DNA from: Bin5 sp965232575
GTDB taxonomy: Bacteria; Chloroflexota; Anaerolineae; Caldilineales; Caldilineaceae
Reading direction: 5' to 3'
NCBI GenBank assembly: GCA_965232575.1
Contig: CBDDPZ010000009.1
Span: 496,001 to 560,000, forward strand
DNA length: 64,000 nt
Shown here piece by piece: positions 52,664 to 61,208 of this stretch (the stretch's first letter is position 1; each line of letters begins with the position of its first letter). A program made the translations under genes and the position numbers. The notes under the pieces are model-generated. The model ran no database searches. It had not been told where the DNA came from and worked only from the letters and a program-made list of their open reading frames with translations.

Positions 52664-53679
52664 CAGCTCACCTGCCCTTTCACCTCCTCCTGTGCCCGTG
52701 CCAGCAGCGCCTTCATATAGCCAATCGTATACGCAGTACCGATTCGCGGATCGTCCGCCATCATCGGAATGTGGTCCGGGATCAGGACGCCGTCGAAACC
52801 TGTCTGCTCTAACACGCGCATTGCCTTGTACATGTCAAAATAGCCATCGTCAACAAACGTCTCCACAAAGTGAGGCAATGGCTGGTCCACATTGCGAAAG
52901 TGGATCTTGAAAAGCTTGTTGTTCTGCCCGAACTGCTGCAGCGACTCCTCGACGCCTTTGCCCATCAGATCGCCGCCCTCCAGCCAGCAGCCAATGCAGA
53001 AGCAGATGCCTACATTCGGGCTGTCCGCCATCTCCATCGCCCGGTGGTAACCGTCGAAACTGCTGAAAATGCACCTTGGCACGCCGCCTAGTTCGGGCTC
53101 CGGAGGATCGTCAGGATGGATTCCGATTCGAACCCCCTCTTCTTCGGCCACAGGCGCCGCCTGCGAGACAAAATAGCGGAAGTTTTCCCATATTTCATCG
53201 TGAGTATAGGTCCGGCCGTGCGTGAGAGGCAGATGGTAGTACCGACCTGCCCAATGACCGGCGTCGGCCTTCGCCAGGTCGAATCCTCGCGCCGAGGCTC
53301 CACCTCTTGTCTGCTCCCGGTCCGTGCTCCAAATCCCATTCCCCATATGCGCGTAAGTGGTATAGGGAATCCCGGCTTTGCCCAGCGCTCTCAAATGATC
53401 TACGTATTCCTCGATCTTGGCGTCCCGGTTTTCCAGCCCCAGAACGATCGCGTCCTGATTGTGGACTTCCCGGTTGCCAAAGCCGTAGATCTGGACCCCA
53501 GCCTTCTCAAACCGATCCTTCGTCCGGGCATAGTAGTCATAGCCGGCATGTTCGCCGTCCGTCCAGCAGACGGCCCAATCCAAGCCCATCTGTTTGACAA
53601 ACTGCAGCTCCTCGTCGCTCGCCTCCGGCGACACCTGGGCAGCTATCTTCATCCCCGGTGGTATAGACATAAGAGACAT
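52663..53679 (-). CDS. Mannonate dehydratase-like protein (UxuA family)
   Basis: The 338-residue TIM-barrel protein has the UxuA hallmark GVRIGIHPDDPPEPELGGVP, plus FCIGCWLEGGDLMGKGVEE and IHFRNVDQPLPHFVETFVDD with metal-ligand His/Asp positions. UxuA converts D-mannonate to 2-keto-3-deoxygluconate in glucuronate breakdown. It is somewhat shorter than E. coli UxuA, so a related sugar-acid substrate is possible. Together with the oxidoreductase it points to uronate-type ligands for the transporters. Confidence 0.85.
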   Translation of the reverse strand: MSLMSIPPGMKIAAQVSPEASDEELQFVKQMGLDWAVCWTDGEHAGYDYYARTKDRFEKAGVQIYGFGNREVHNQDAIVLGLENRDAKIEEYVDHLRALGKAGIPYTTYAHMGNGIWSTDREQTRGGASARGFDLAKADAGHWAGRYYHLPLTHGRTYTHDEIWENFRYFVSQAAPVAEEEGVRIGIHPDDPPEPELGGVPRCIFSSFDGYHRAMEMADSPNVGICFCIGCWLEGGDLMGKGVEESLQQFGQNNKLFKIHFRNVDQPLPHFVETFVDDGYFDMYKAMRVLEQTGFDGVLIPDHIPMMADDPRIGTAYTIGYMKALLARAQEEVKGQVS

Positions 53680-53987
53680 CGTCCATCTCCTGTTGTTTGA
53701 AATTAAGAGCGGTAAAAATAGAGTCTGACTATTTTAGTCGACATACGCCGGCTGAAACAACAGCCGCAATCACGCAGTGGGTGTCGCCGAAAGTTGGGGA
53801 GTCCATTTCGACAAAAGGTTCGCCAATTGCTCCCGCGGCACATGTTAGACCGTCTCGGACCCATTGCCCCTGCGTCCAACAACCTGGAACTACCTCAACC
53901 CGCAAAAGTTTTCACTGGGCCCTCCATGGACAGCCCAGTTCTTGCTCTTACGCATCTCAAGTTCAGGCCAACGTCAAAGAGCCCGAA
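53680..53987. other. Gap upstream of the mannonate dehydratase operon
   Basis: No gene is seen. A short palindrome GACT-ATTTT-AGTC (53727-53739) lies 48 bp before the dehydratase start in AT-rich sequence and is a candidate operator for that operon. It does not match the 11-bp palindrome at 41497. Confidence 0.35.
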
Positions 53988-54950
53988 TCACTGGCCTGCA
54001 CCGCGAAACTCTTCCGCCAGAACCCAGCCGCCTCGAAACGACGCCCACATTCTTCCTTCACTCACCGGTCCCGGTAATCCCTCCTCCCGCCATTCAAGCG
54101 CGTCATTCAGCCAGTGCACCCCGCCGCCCTCCGTATCCAATCGGAACGGAATACCCCACTCAGCGTTCGCCCGCATAAAATTGAATGCACATCGAGGATG
54201 CCAGCTGGCGTCAAGAGCGAAGTCGTCTCTCGAAGGAGCGGGAAAATAGCTGCCCCCCTCCGGCTGGGGCCACCGCAAAGACTCCCCTCTCGCCAAATTC
54301 ACCAACACCTCCGCCAGCAAGTCACCTCCGGCCATTGCACACCGTGCCTCAGCCTCAGGCCCGCGAAGTCCATCTTCAAGTTGAATCTCTCGCTGCCCCG
54401 CAATATCGCCCGTATCCAGCCCCGCATCCATCCAATGAACTGTCACACCCATTGCCTCTTCTCCAGCTCGATACTGCCAGAAAAGAGGATACGGACCCCT
54501 GTAGGCGGGCAAAATCGAAGGATGCACATTCAGGAAACCATATTGGGGAATGTCCAACACATTAGGTGGAATGAGGCGATTCCAACAGGCGACGCAGACG
54601 ACGTCCAACGACATCCCCGCCAACCAGTCGGTCACTTCCGTGTGCCCGATCTTCCCACATTCAAAAACAGGTATTCCCAATTGCATCGCAAGGCCGGGAA
54701 GGCTTGCAGGCAACCCTTCCCCATGTCGAATAGAGCCGGAGGGCGAATTCAGTAGGGGTAGTTCGAGTTCTTCACCGGGGTGTTGCGAAGAGCCTGCATT
54801 GGGCAATTGCAATGACCGCAAAGGCACACTCTTCTGCCCGCTGAGAAACACAGCGACAGGATTATTGTCGCAAGCGAGAAGCCTCTCCAGCACGATACGG
54901 CTGAACTGCCCGGGAATCCCCATGAATAGGGTTCGCAAGTCCTTTGACAC
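53988..54950 (-). CDS. Formyltransferase-domain protein (Fmt/ArnA-like)
   Basis: The 320-residue protein has the formyl-transferase signature LNVHPSILPAYRGPYPLFWQ, giving Asn and His of the catalytic N-H-D triad, and GVTVHWMDAGLDTGDI supplying the Asp. The N-terminus (LFMGIPGQFSRIVLERLL) fits the N10-formyl-THF-binding fold. The C-terminal half is unlike a normal Fmt tRNA-binding domain, and a low-complexity region sits at about 60-80. It may formylate an amino sugar or amine rather than Met-tRNA. It starts with a GTG that overlaps the divergent promoter -35 box. Confidence 0.82.
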   Translation of the reverse strand: MSKDLRTLFMGIPGQFSRIVLERLLACDNNPVAVFLSGQKSVPLRSLQLPNAGSSQHPGEELELPLLNSPSGSIRHGEGLPASLPGLAMQLGIPVFECGKIGHTEVTDWLAGMSLDVVCVACWNRLIPPNVLDIPQYGFLNVHPSILPAYRGPYPLFWQYRAGEEAMGVTVHWMDAGLDTGDIAGQREIQLEDGLRGPEAEARCAMAGGDLLAEVLVNLARGESLRWPQPEGGSYFPAPSRDDFALDASWHPRCAFNFMRANAEWGIPFRLDTEGGGVHWLNDALEWREEGLPGPVSEGRMWASFRGGWVLAEEFRGAGQ

Positions 54951-54972
54951 AGCGTCAACTCAAGCCTATAAT
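54944..54972 (+). promoter_or_regulatory. Consensus sigma-70-type promoter of yggX
   Basis: TTGACA (54944-54949) and TATAAT (54967-54972) are spaced by exactly 17 bp, a perfect housekeeping promoter 45 bp before the yggX ATG. The -35 box overlaps the start codon of the divergent formyltransferase. Confidence 0.85.
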
Positions 54973-55017
54973 GAATGATACTTACAGCTTTCCTTACTTC
55001 AGGTTGGGAGCAGACCT

Positions 55018-55338
55018 ATGGCTCGCCTAGTGCAGTGCGCCAAGATCGGACAAGAGTTGCCGGGCATGGAGTCACCCCCCTACCCCGGTGAGTTGGGCCA
55101 GCGGATATTCGAAAACATCTCGCAAGCCGGTTGGGATATGTGGATGCAGTACTCAGTTGTCCTGATAAACCACTACGGCCTCAGCCTGGGCGACCCACAG
55201 GCACGCGAATTCTTGTTGCAGCAGATGGAAGAGTTCTTCTTCGGAGTAGGCGCACAGATGCCGGAAGGTTGGACCCCGGAAGGCACGCCTGGTATGGGCA
55301 AAGGTGTGCCCGCCGGGAAAGGCGCGCCCCGGAAATAG
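55018..55338 (+). CDS. YggX-like Fe(2+)-trafficking/oxidative-damage protection protein
   Basis: The 106-residue protein matches YggX: VQCAKIGQELPGMESPPYPG with the conserved Cys7, ELGQRIFENISQAGWDMWMQ, and FLLQQMEEFFFG. YggX protects iron-sulfur clusters and moves Fe2+ in gammaproteobacteria. A Gly/Pro/Lys-rich tail of ~25 residues (TPEGTPGMGKGVPAGKG) extends beyond the usual ~90 residues. GGGAG precedes the ATG. It is transcribed alone from a consensus promoter. Confidence 0.93.
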   Translation: MARLVQCAKIGQELPGMESPPYPGELGQRIFENISQAGWDMWMQYSVVLINHYGLSLGDPQAREFLLQQMEEFFFGVGAQMPEGWTPEGTPGMGKGVPAGKGAPRK

Positions 55339-55346
55339 CGGGGGCT

Positions 55347-56621
55347 TTACTGGACTAGCGCAAATTCCGGGTCAATCTCAAACTGTAGGAAGCTGTGCGC
55401 CTGCCGCAATGATCCTTCGACCAGGTCTGGCGACGGCCCCCTTGCAAAAATGAAGCCCAGGTAAGCGTCACCCTCAGGCAGGGGAACAAGAGACTGGTCC
55501 AGCCGGGCAGTGATCTGAACATCCTCGATTCCTGCCACGCCCTTTGCCTCCTCGACGCCGCCCACCCGGCGCAAAATTCCTCCCTCCGGAATCGGTATCA
55601 TCATAACGCCGCCCGCCTGCGACTCCCTCTCCAGGCTCGCCAATGGTAGACCGCACGCCTGTCGCAGTATCAGCTCCTCTAGCGAACTGCCGTTGCCCAC
55701 TTCCATCCCGAACCGCAGAATTCGCGAGCAAAGTCCCCCAATCGACCGCCCGGCCACTTCGACAATCCATGGTCCCTCGGCATTGTTCCGCAGTTCCGCA
55801 TGAATCGGTCCGGTCTGCAGGCCCAGCCCCCGCGCCGCCACCTCTGTCGTCTCGACGATTTTGCTCTGCATCTCAGGCGGTAGCCGGGACGGAGTTACGT
55901 AAATCGTCTCCTCAAAGTAGGGCCCTTCCAGTGGGTCCGGCTTGTCGAATAACGCCAGGCAGTGCAGTCGGTCTCTGTCCAGCAAGCCTTCAAGGGCGAC
56001 CTCTTCACCCGGGATGTACCCCTCGATCAGAAACGGTTGCTCGTCTCCTATCAGCGCAGTCAGCCTTCTCACTGCGGAAGCCAGTTCGCAGCGCAAATTG
56101 GCGCGGATAACGCCCCTGCTCCCGTTCAACTCCTCGGGTTTGACCACGCATGGATATCCTATTTCGTCTTCCGCCCGGGCAATAATTTCCTTCAAATTGT
56201 CGCTGGTCCGAAACTCTGCAAAGTCCGGCACCGGGGCCCCGCACGCGGCAAGCATCGTCCGCATCTGGAACTTATTCCGCGCTGCCTCCGCCGCCATCGG
56301 GTCGTTGTGAGGTAGGCCCAACTTACCGGCTACTAACGCCGCCACTCTGGAACCGGAGTCATCCAAGGCCAGCACCGCATCAAAACGGACTTCACCGCTT
56401 TCCAATTCATTTGTATTAGACAAGGCGTCGACGATCTGCTCAGCAGCATGAGTCGGGCGGCCAAAATCAGCGCCAAGGGGAAAACCCCACTCTTCAGCCA
56501 GCACCCTGGGCAAGTCCAAAGCAACGACCGTCTCGATACCCAATCGCGCAGCAGCGTCGACATAGTCCTGCGTGCGGTAGCTGTTAGGCGTGGTGAGCAG
56601 AAGCGCTTGTTTTGGGGACAC
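55347..56621 (-). CDS. ATP-grasp superfamily ligase, unknown substrate
   Basis: The ~424-residue protein starts at GTG 56621 (VSPKQALLLTTPNSYRTQDY), 1 bp after the upstream gene's stop. It contains an N-terminal Rossmann-like domain (DAVLALDDSGSRVAALVAG), then ATP-grasp motifs: ARNKFQMRTMLAACGAPVP, YPCVVKPEELNGSRGVIRAN, FLIEGYIPGEEVALEGLL and IHAELRNNAEGPWIVEVAGR. This is the carbamoyl-phosphate-synthase-L/BtrJ-like peptide-ligase layout. It forms a carboxylate-amine bond in an unknown metabolite, coupled to the gene before it. Confidence 0.8.
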   Translation of the reverse strand: MSPKQALLLTTPNSYRTQDYVDAAARLGIETVVALDLPRVLAEEWGFPLGADFGRPTHAAEQIVDALSNTNELESGEVRFDAVLALDDSGSRVAALVAGKLGLPHNDPMAAEAARNKFQMRTMLAACGAPVPDFAEFRTSDNLKEIIARAEDEIGYPCVVKPEELNGSRGVIRANLRCELASAVRRLTALIGDEQPFLIEGYIPGEEVALEGLLDRDRLHCLALFDKPDPLEGPYFEETIYVTPSRLPPEMQSKIVETTEVAARGLGLQTGPIHAELRNNAEGPWIVEVAGRSIGGLCSRILRFGMEVGNGSSLEELILRQACGLPLASLERESQAGGVMMIPIPEGGILRRVGGVEEAKGVAGIEDVQITARLDQSLVPLPEGDAYLGFIFARGPSPDLVEGSLRQAHSFLQFEIDPEFALVQ

Positions 56622-56622
56622 G

Positions 56623-57354
56623 TTAAGCTCCAGCTCGCGGCCCGTCTGAAATCGAATATGCGAGACCCGAAACAAGCTCCCGCCAGCGCTCTCTCTGTCG
56701 CGTCGGCATACTGTCGAGATCCTTCTCTGCCTTTGCTCCGAAAGTGTTGGTCCCATCCGGCAACCGCCATCGTCCTAGTAAGGCAGCATATCGGACCACA
56801 ACTTCCTGCTCCTCTTCGTTTAGCCCCGCCAACAATGCGCCGGCCGACGCGCCGCTGTGAAACAGAGCCACCCGCTCGTCGATCGCAGCAGAATCTCGGC
56901 CAACGCCGTCCTTGGATATGACCCGTCTCAAATTGGCTTGGCTTACCTGCTGGAGAAGCTCGGCGAAAATCGTCACCACCTGGGGATGATTTGTGCGCGC
57001 CGCCAGCACAGCCGCCCGGCTGAAACAATAATCCCCGGCCAGAATTGTACCGCCAAGCAGGAAACTGTCGATGGAGCCGGTCTGCTCAGACTTCAACAAC
57101 AGACGGTGGATGTTCAGAGCGATCTGAAGAAGCTCTAAAGCCGCGGCCAGTGCCACCCGCCGGGATTCATCCTCCGCAGTATCCCTCACAGGCGCAGCGG
57201 AGGCCAGCACAACACCGGCCAACACCTGACTCTCCGCCAATTCGCTGCGGACGAACTGCGCCAGCCCATCTGGAAGATCGGCTACCGTCTCTTCAAGCTT
57301 CGCTGCAACCAGTTTCAGTTCTGCCTGAAGCGCACCGCCAATCTGTTCAGCCAT
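56623..57354 (-). CDS. Polyprenyl-synthetase-like helical protein lacking catalytic Asp motifs
   Basis: The 243-residue all-helical protein (start ATG 57354 with AGGAAAG 6 bp upstream) resembles trans-isoprenyl diphosphate synthases in IALNIHRLLLKSEQTG and SFLLGGTILAGDYCFSRAAV, and in a late RYAALLGRW helix. The first DDxxD motif is absent and the second is not recognisable. It may be a regulatory subunit (HepS-like) or a repurposed scaffold. The ATP-grasp gene follows after 1 bp. It lies directly downstream of parB. Confidence 0.6.
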   Translation of the reverse strand: MAEQIGGALQAELKLVAAKLEETVADLPDGLAQFVRSELAESQVLAGVVLASAAPVRDTAEDESRRVALAAALELLQIALNIHRLLLKSEQTGSIDSFLLGGTILAGDYCFSRAAVLAARTNHPQVVTIFAELLQQVSQANLRRVISKDGVGRDSAAIDERVALFHSGASAGALLAGLNEEEQEVVVRYAALLGRWRLPDGTNTFGAKAEKDLDSMPTRQRERWRELVSGLAYSISDGPRAGA

Positions 57355-57469
57355 TCGGCTTTCCTGGAAAAGAATCTCTGAAGCAGCCAAAGGCGTGCAG
57401 CCCAACTTTCGCGGGCATGTCGTGCCGCCTTAAAGGTCCTTGCGGCGCCGCGCTGACAATCGCGACTTC

Positions 57470-58387
57470 TCAGCCCGTCTCATCCCCGACGATTTCCCTG
57501 TAAATCGTCTCCAGGTCCTCTTCGCTATAGAAGTGGATGACGAGCCGGCCGCTGCCGTCCGCCTTGCGGTCGAGGTTCACCTTGGTGCTGAGACGGTCGC
57601 GAAAACGGTTTTCCCAGTATCGCGTTTGTGCCTGTAGATATGGAGGTTCCTCCTCCGTCTCCTTCGCCGGCGGCTCATCCTGCCACCGTCGAACGAGTTC
57701 TTCGGCCTGCCGCACGTTCAGCTCCCTCGCTACGATCAGGTCGAGAGCCCTAAGCTTGTCATCGTCGCTGTCAAGGCTCAAGAGGGCGCGCGCATGGCCC
57801 GCGCTGATCATCCGATCATTCAGCGCTGCCTGGACTTCGGTAGGCAGCCCCAGGAGGCGCACTGCGTTGGCAACCGCCGAACGGCTCTTCCCCACCCGAT
57901 ACGCGACCTGTGCCTGGGTCAGGCTGAACTGGTCAATCAGTGTATTGAATGCAGCAGCCTCCTCTAGGGGGCTAAGATCGTCGCGCTGCAAGTTTTCGAC
58001 CAGAGCCAGTTCCAGCTGCTGCTGCGAGGTCGCTTCACGCACTACCGCCGGCACCACCGACAATCCGGCCTGGCGCGCCGCCCGCCAGCGCCTCTCTCCT
58101 GCAACCAGCCAGTAGCGCTGCGGCTGATCGGGGCGCTCGGCTACGATAACCGGCTGGATGACACCGTGTTCCCGGATGGACGTGGCCAATTCAACCAGGC
58201 TGGCCGGATCGAAACGCGACCGCGGCTGGTGGGGATTCGGCTCAATCTCGTCGATAGAAACGTCGTGGATTCCCTCATCGCTCGCAGGTTCGGCCTGCTC
58301 TTCGGACTCGTGCTCATCGTCAGCGGTTGACATGCCAAGCAACGCGCCTAGCCCGCGGCCCAGTCCGTGCCTTCGGCGGGGGTTCAT
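57470..58387 (-). CDS. parB: Chromosome partitioning protein ParB
   Basis: The 305-residue CTPase/DNA-binding protein starts at ATG 58387 (MNPRRRHGLGRGLGALLG), the classic Spo0J N-terminus. Next come PNPHQPRSRFDPASLVELA and the GERRWRAARQAG CTP-binding box, and the helix-turn-helix QAQVAYRVGKSRSAVANAVR. The C-terminal dimerisation region ends FYSEEDLETIYREIVG. An in-frame extension upstream overlaps parA and is rejected. parS sites were not found in the window. Confidence 0.96.
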   Translation of the reverse strand: MNPRRRHGLGRGLGALLGMSTADDEHESEEQAEPASDEGIHDVSIDEIEPNPHQPRSRFDPASLVELATSIREHGVIQPVIVAERPDQPQRYWLVAGERRWRAARQAGLSVVPAVVREATSQQQLELALVENLQRDDLSPLEEAAAFNTLIDQFSLTQAQVAYRVGKSRSAVANAVRLLGLPTEVQAALNDRMISAGHARALLSLDSDDDKLRALDLIVARELNVRQAEELVRRWQDEPPAKETEEEPPYLQAQTRYWENRFRDRLSTKVNLDRKADGSGRLVIHFYSEEDLETIYREIVGDETG

Positions 58388-58415
58388 GTCATCTGGTCCA
58401 TTTCTCTGCTCATCT

Positions 58416-59255
58416 TCAGGGCACCGTGGAATCTGGTGATCCTGCGCCAAGCCCCCCTGGCAGACTATCGGCGGCCGCCTCAACTTTCGCCGGAAAACGA
58501 CCCATAAATTCTGCGGCCAGCGCTTCATATGCCAGCGCGCCAGCGCTTTCAGGCGCATAGCTGATCACTGTCAGACCGTGACTTGGCGCCTCACTGAGGC
58601 GAACCGAACGGGGAATTAACGTTTCAAACGTCTCCAGGGGAAAGTGCTCTCGAACGTCCTCCACCACCTGTGTGCTGAGTCTCGTACGCGCATCCGACAT
58701 CGTTAACAGGACGCCAGCAACCTTCAGACGGCCATTCAGGACCCTTCGCACCTGCTGAATCGTGCTCAATAGCTGACTCAATCCCTCAAGGGCAAGATAC
58801 TCGCACTGGACCGGAATGATGATCCCGTCAGCGGCCGTCAGACCGTTTATCGTAATCAGACCCAGGCTTGGCGGGTCATCGATGAACACATAGTCATACT
58901 CGCAATGTAGAGGCTGCAACGCCTTGGACAGGAGCTGCTCGCGAGCCATCCTCGCTGCCATCTCGACTTCGGCGCCGGCCAGATCCAGATTGGCAGGAAT
59001 CAAACTCAATCCGGGGAGAGTCGTTGCAGTGATCGCCTCCTGGACGGGCTTGTTATCAATTAAGACCTCGTAAAGGCTTGCCCCGGGCTTCCTGGGATCG
59101 ATACCCAGGCTGGTCGTTGTATTCGCCTGCGGATCGCTGTCAACGAGCAGAACACGGCAACCGGCGTCTGCCAGATAAGCGCAGAGGTTGACGGCGGTTG
59201 TCGTCTTGCCCACGCCTCCTTTTTGGTTGACGATTGCGAAAATCTGAGCTGTCAT
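58416..59255 (-). CDS. parA: Chromosome partitioning ATPase ParA
   Basis: The 279-residue Soj-type protein has the deviant Walker A QKGGVGKTTTAVNLCAYLA, A' VLLVDSDPQANTTTSLG, and Walker B-like YDYVFIDDPPSLGLITINGL. It drives segregation with ParB, encoded 28 bp downstream. No N-terminal HTH is present, as in chromosomal ParA. Confidence 0.97.
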   Translation of the reverse strand: MTAQIFAIVNQKGGVGKTTTAVNLCAYLADAGCRVLLVDSDPQANTTTSLGIDPRKPGASLYEVLIDNKPVQEAITATTLPGLSLIPANLDLAGAEVEMAARMAREQLLSKALQPLHCEYDYVFIDDPPSLGLITINGLTAADGIIIPVQCEYLALEGLSQLLSTIQQVRRVLNGRLKVAGVLLTMSDARTRLSTQVVEDVREHFPLETFETLIPRSVRLSEAPSHGLTVISYAPESAGALAYEALAAEFMGRFPAKVEAAADSLPGGLGAGSPDSTVP

Positions 59256-59322
59256 AGCGCTCCCAAGTCCAATTGGTTGCCAGCTTGAAACCGGGCCAAC
59301 CTCTCCAGCGGTCCTTCACAGG

Positions 59323-60204
59323 CTAAACAGCGCCATGCCGCCAGGGATGCAGAGCCATGTAGTCCAGGACCTTGTCGTGGCTGGGGATACCTGTCACGCC
59401 CTGACCTTCTACGCCGAAGGATGCCGTTACATTCGCATACCGGGCCGCGTCAAAAGGGTCACCTGTTTCATCGAGCCGCAAAAGGAATGCAGTGGCAAAT
59501 ATGTCTCCGGCCCCGGTAGGGTCCACTTCGTTTGCCGGGCGAGGAGGAATCGGAACAATCTCTATCTCTGAGTCTGGCTTACGCCGATAAATGGTGCTTC
59601 CGTCCCGGTACTCGGTAAGCACCACGAGCGCAACGTACTCGAGAAACTCCTCCACTTGTCTCAGGTCGCCGTCAATGTCCTCAATCGACAGAATGAGCGC
59701 ATCGAGATGGGGAAGAATCTGCGCCATATCCCTCCACGGAGCCGGGTAAACCCTGCCCTCTTCGTCCCACCGGCGCATCCAGCCCTGGGGTACTGCTGCC
59801 ACAATCGTGTCGGAGTCAAATACGGAAGCTACCTCTGACCGTACCTCATTCACAAGAGGACCCAATAGAGCGATATGGGGTGCTCTAAGTTGAGGAGGAA
59901 TGTCCACAGCAGCTATAGGCGGCGAAGGCGTGTAGCAATACTGGACGCGGCCGTCCGATGAGTAAAGATTCGCGAAAGTCGTCGTATTTGCGCAAGGCAA
60001 TACGTGAAGGTCAGCCAGACCGCTCAATACAGACAGTTCAATATCGTCGCCGGCCCGGGTCAGAACTACCGGCCTGCGCCCAAGACGGGCAGCCGTTACC
60101 GCTGCAAAACTGACGGTACCCCCCAACACATAGTCGGTCGCGGACGGATCCGCCGTCGCAATGTCCCGCGTAACAGTTCCTATAGCAAGAAAATCGATCG
60201 ACAT
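59323..60204 (-). CDS. PfkB family carbohydrate kinase
   Basis: The 293-residue protein starts MSIDFLAIGTVTRDI, has the glycine motif VLGGTVSFAAVTAARLG, and the catalytic signature NEVDPTGAGDIFATAFLLRL near residue 230. It phosphorylates a sugar or nucleoside. It is not the adenosine kinase type encoded at 8156. It sits between jag and parA, where no kinase is normally found; the 67- and 148-bp gaps leave it possibly independent. Confidence 0.87.
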   Translation of the reverse strand: MSIDFLAIGTVTRDIATADPSATDYVLGGTVSFAAVTAARLGRRPVVLTRAGDDIELSVLSGLADLHVLPCANTTTFANLYSSDGRVQYCYTPSPPIAAVDIPPQLRAPHIALLGPLVNEVRSEVASVFDSDTIVAAVPQGWMRRWDEEGRVYPAPWRDMAQILPHLDALILSIEDIDGDLRQVEEFLEYVALVVLTEYRDGSTIYRRKPDSEIEIVPIPPRPANEVDPTGAGDIFATAFLLRLDETGDPFDAARYANVTASFGVEGQGVTGIPSHDKVLDYMALHPWRHGAV

Positions 60205-60352
60205 TGACAGTTCGCGAGCTGTAGACGACTGGTATTCCTTGCCTTTTCATTCCCCGCTTGCCTGAAGCGGAACTTCCCGGGCATTAAGTATTGGCCCCCT
60301 GGAACACGCCTGAACCGCAGCCATTCAGCAAGCAAGCGCAGGGCCGGCCCCG

Positions 60353-61207
60353 TCATTTTAGCAAGATCTGTACTTTGCGCCGGGCGTCCTCTCCCGTGCT
60401 CGCCGTATATACGTGCTCGTGATTGCGTAACGCAATGTGGACGAGACGGCGTTCGCTTGCCGGCATCGGTTCCAAAGATGCCGGCCGCCCGGATGCTACG
60501 ACCTGCTCTGCCAGGCGGTGCGCCAACTGGCTCAACTGCTCTGCCCTTCTCTGCTTGTAACCGTCAATATCGATAACGATATTCTTCCAACGATGCAGCT
60601 CCTGGTTAACCATGAGCCGAATAAGGTACTGCATGCTCGCTAGCGTCTCGCCGTTTCGGCCGATGAGGCCCCCTAATTCGTCTCCTACAACGTTCAAGCA
60701 AAGCGCACGGTTACTGTCCTCTGGATTGTCCTGCCAGGTAATCTCTATCTCAGCCTCGACGCCCAGATGTACCAACATCTGGTTCAGCAGATCGAAGGCC
60801 AGGTCTTCCAATTCTACGTCGTCCTCATCCAAATCCGCATCACTATCGGGATGCATGCTCTCTTCCGAGGCCGGATCAGTCCCCTCATCGACCGGAGAGG
60901 GGACCTCAGATGAAGGACCTAAAGAATTGTCTTCGACAGGTTCCTCAGGTTCAGTCTCCGCTGCGAACCCGGTCTCTTCTGGAACTTCCTCCCCATCCTC
61001 GGCCTGAGCTTCCGTAGGCACATCTGCATCTTTGCGCATCAGACGAACATGGGCATCGGAGGCGCCGATTCCTAGAATTCCACGGCTCCCCTCGTCTATC
61101 ACTTCGATCTCAATCTCGTCCCGGGAAACCCCGAGTTGGCGCAATCCTTCATCGACAGCGGCCTCCACGGTCTTTGCCCTGTACTCGTAGCTCTGACCTT
61201 CATTCAT
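60353..61207 (-). CDS. jag: RNA-binding protein Jag/KhpB (SpoIIIJ-associated)
   Basis: The 284-residue protein has an N-terminal Jag domain (YRAKTVEAAVDEGLRQLGV, GSRGILGIG) and an acidic low-complexity linker at ~70-135. A KH domain follows with VVGDELGGLIGRNGETLASM, and an R3H domain with ASERRLVHIALRNHEHVYT. It starts 1 bp after yidC stops, the classical yidC-jag pair. Jag binds RNA and affects cell division and envelope functions. Confidence 0.95.
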   Translation of the reverse strand: MNEGQSYEYRAKTVEAAVDEGLRQLGVSRDEIEIEVIDEGSRGILGIGASDAHVRLMRKDADVPTEAQAEDGEEVPEETGFAAETEPEEPVEDNSLGPSSEVPSPVDEGTDPASEESMHPDSDADLDEDDVELEDLAFDLLNQMLVHLGVEAEIEITWQDNPEDSNRALCLNVVGDELGGLIGRNGETLASMQYLIRLMVNQELHRWKNIVIDIDGYKQRRAEQLSQLAHRLAEQVVASGRPASLEPMPASERRLVHIALRNHEHVYTASTGEDARRKVQILLK

Positions 61208-61208
61208 C

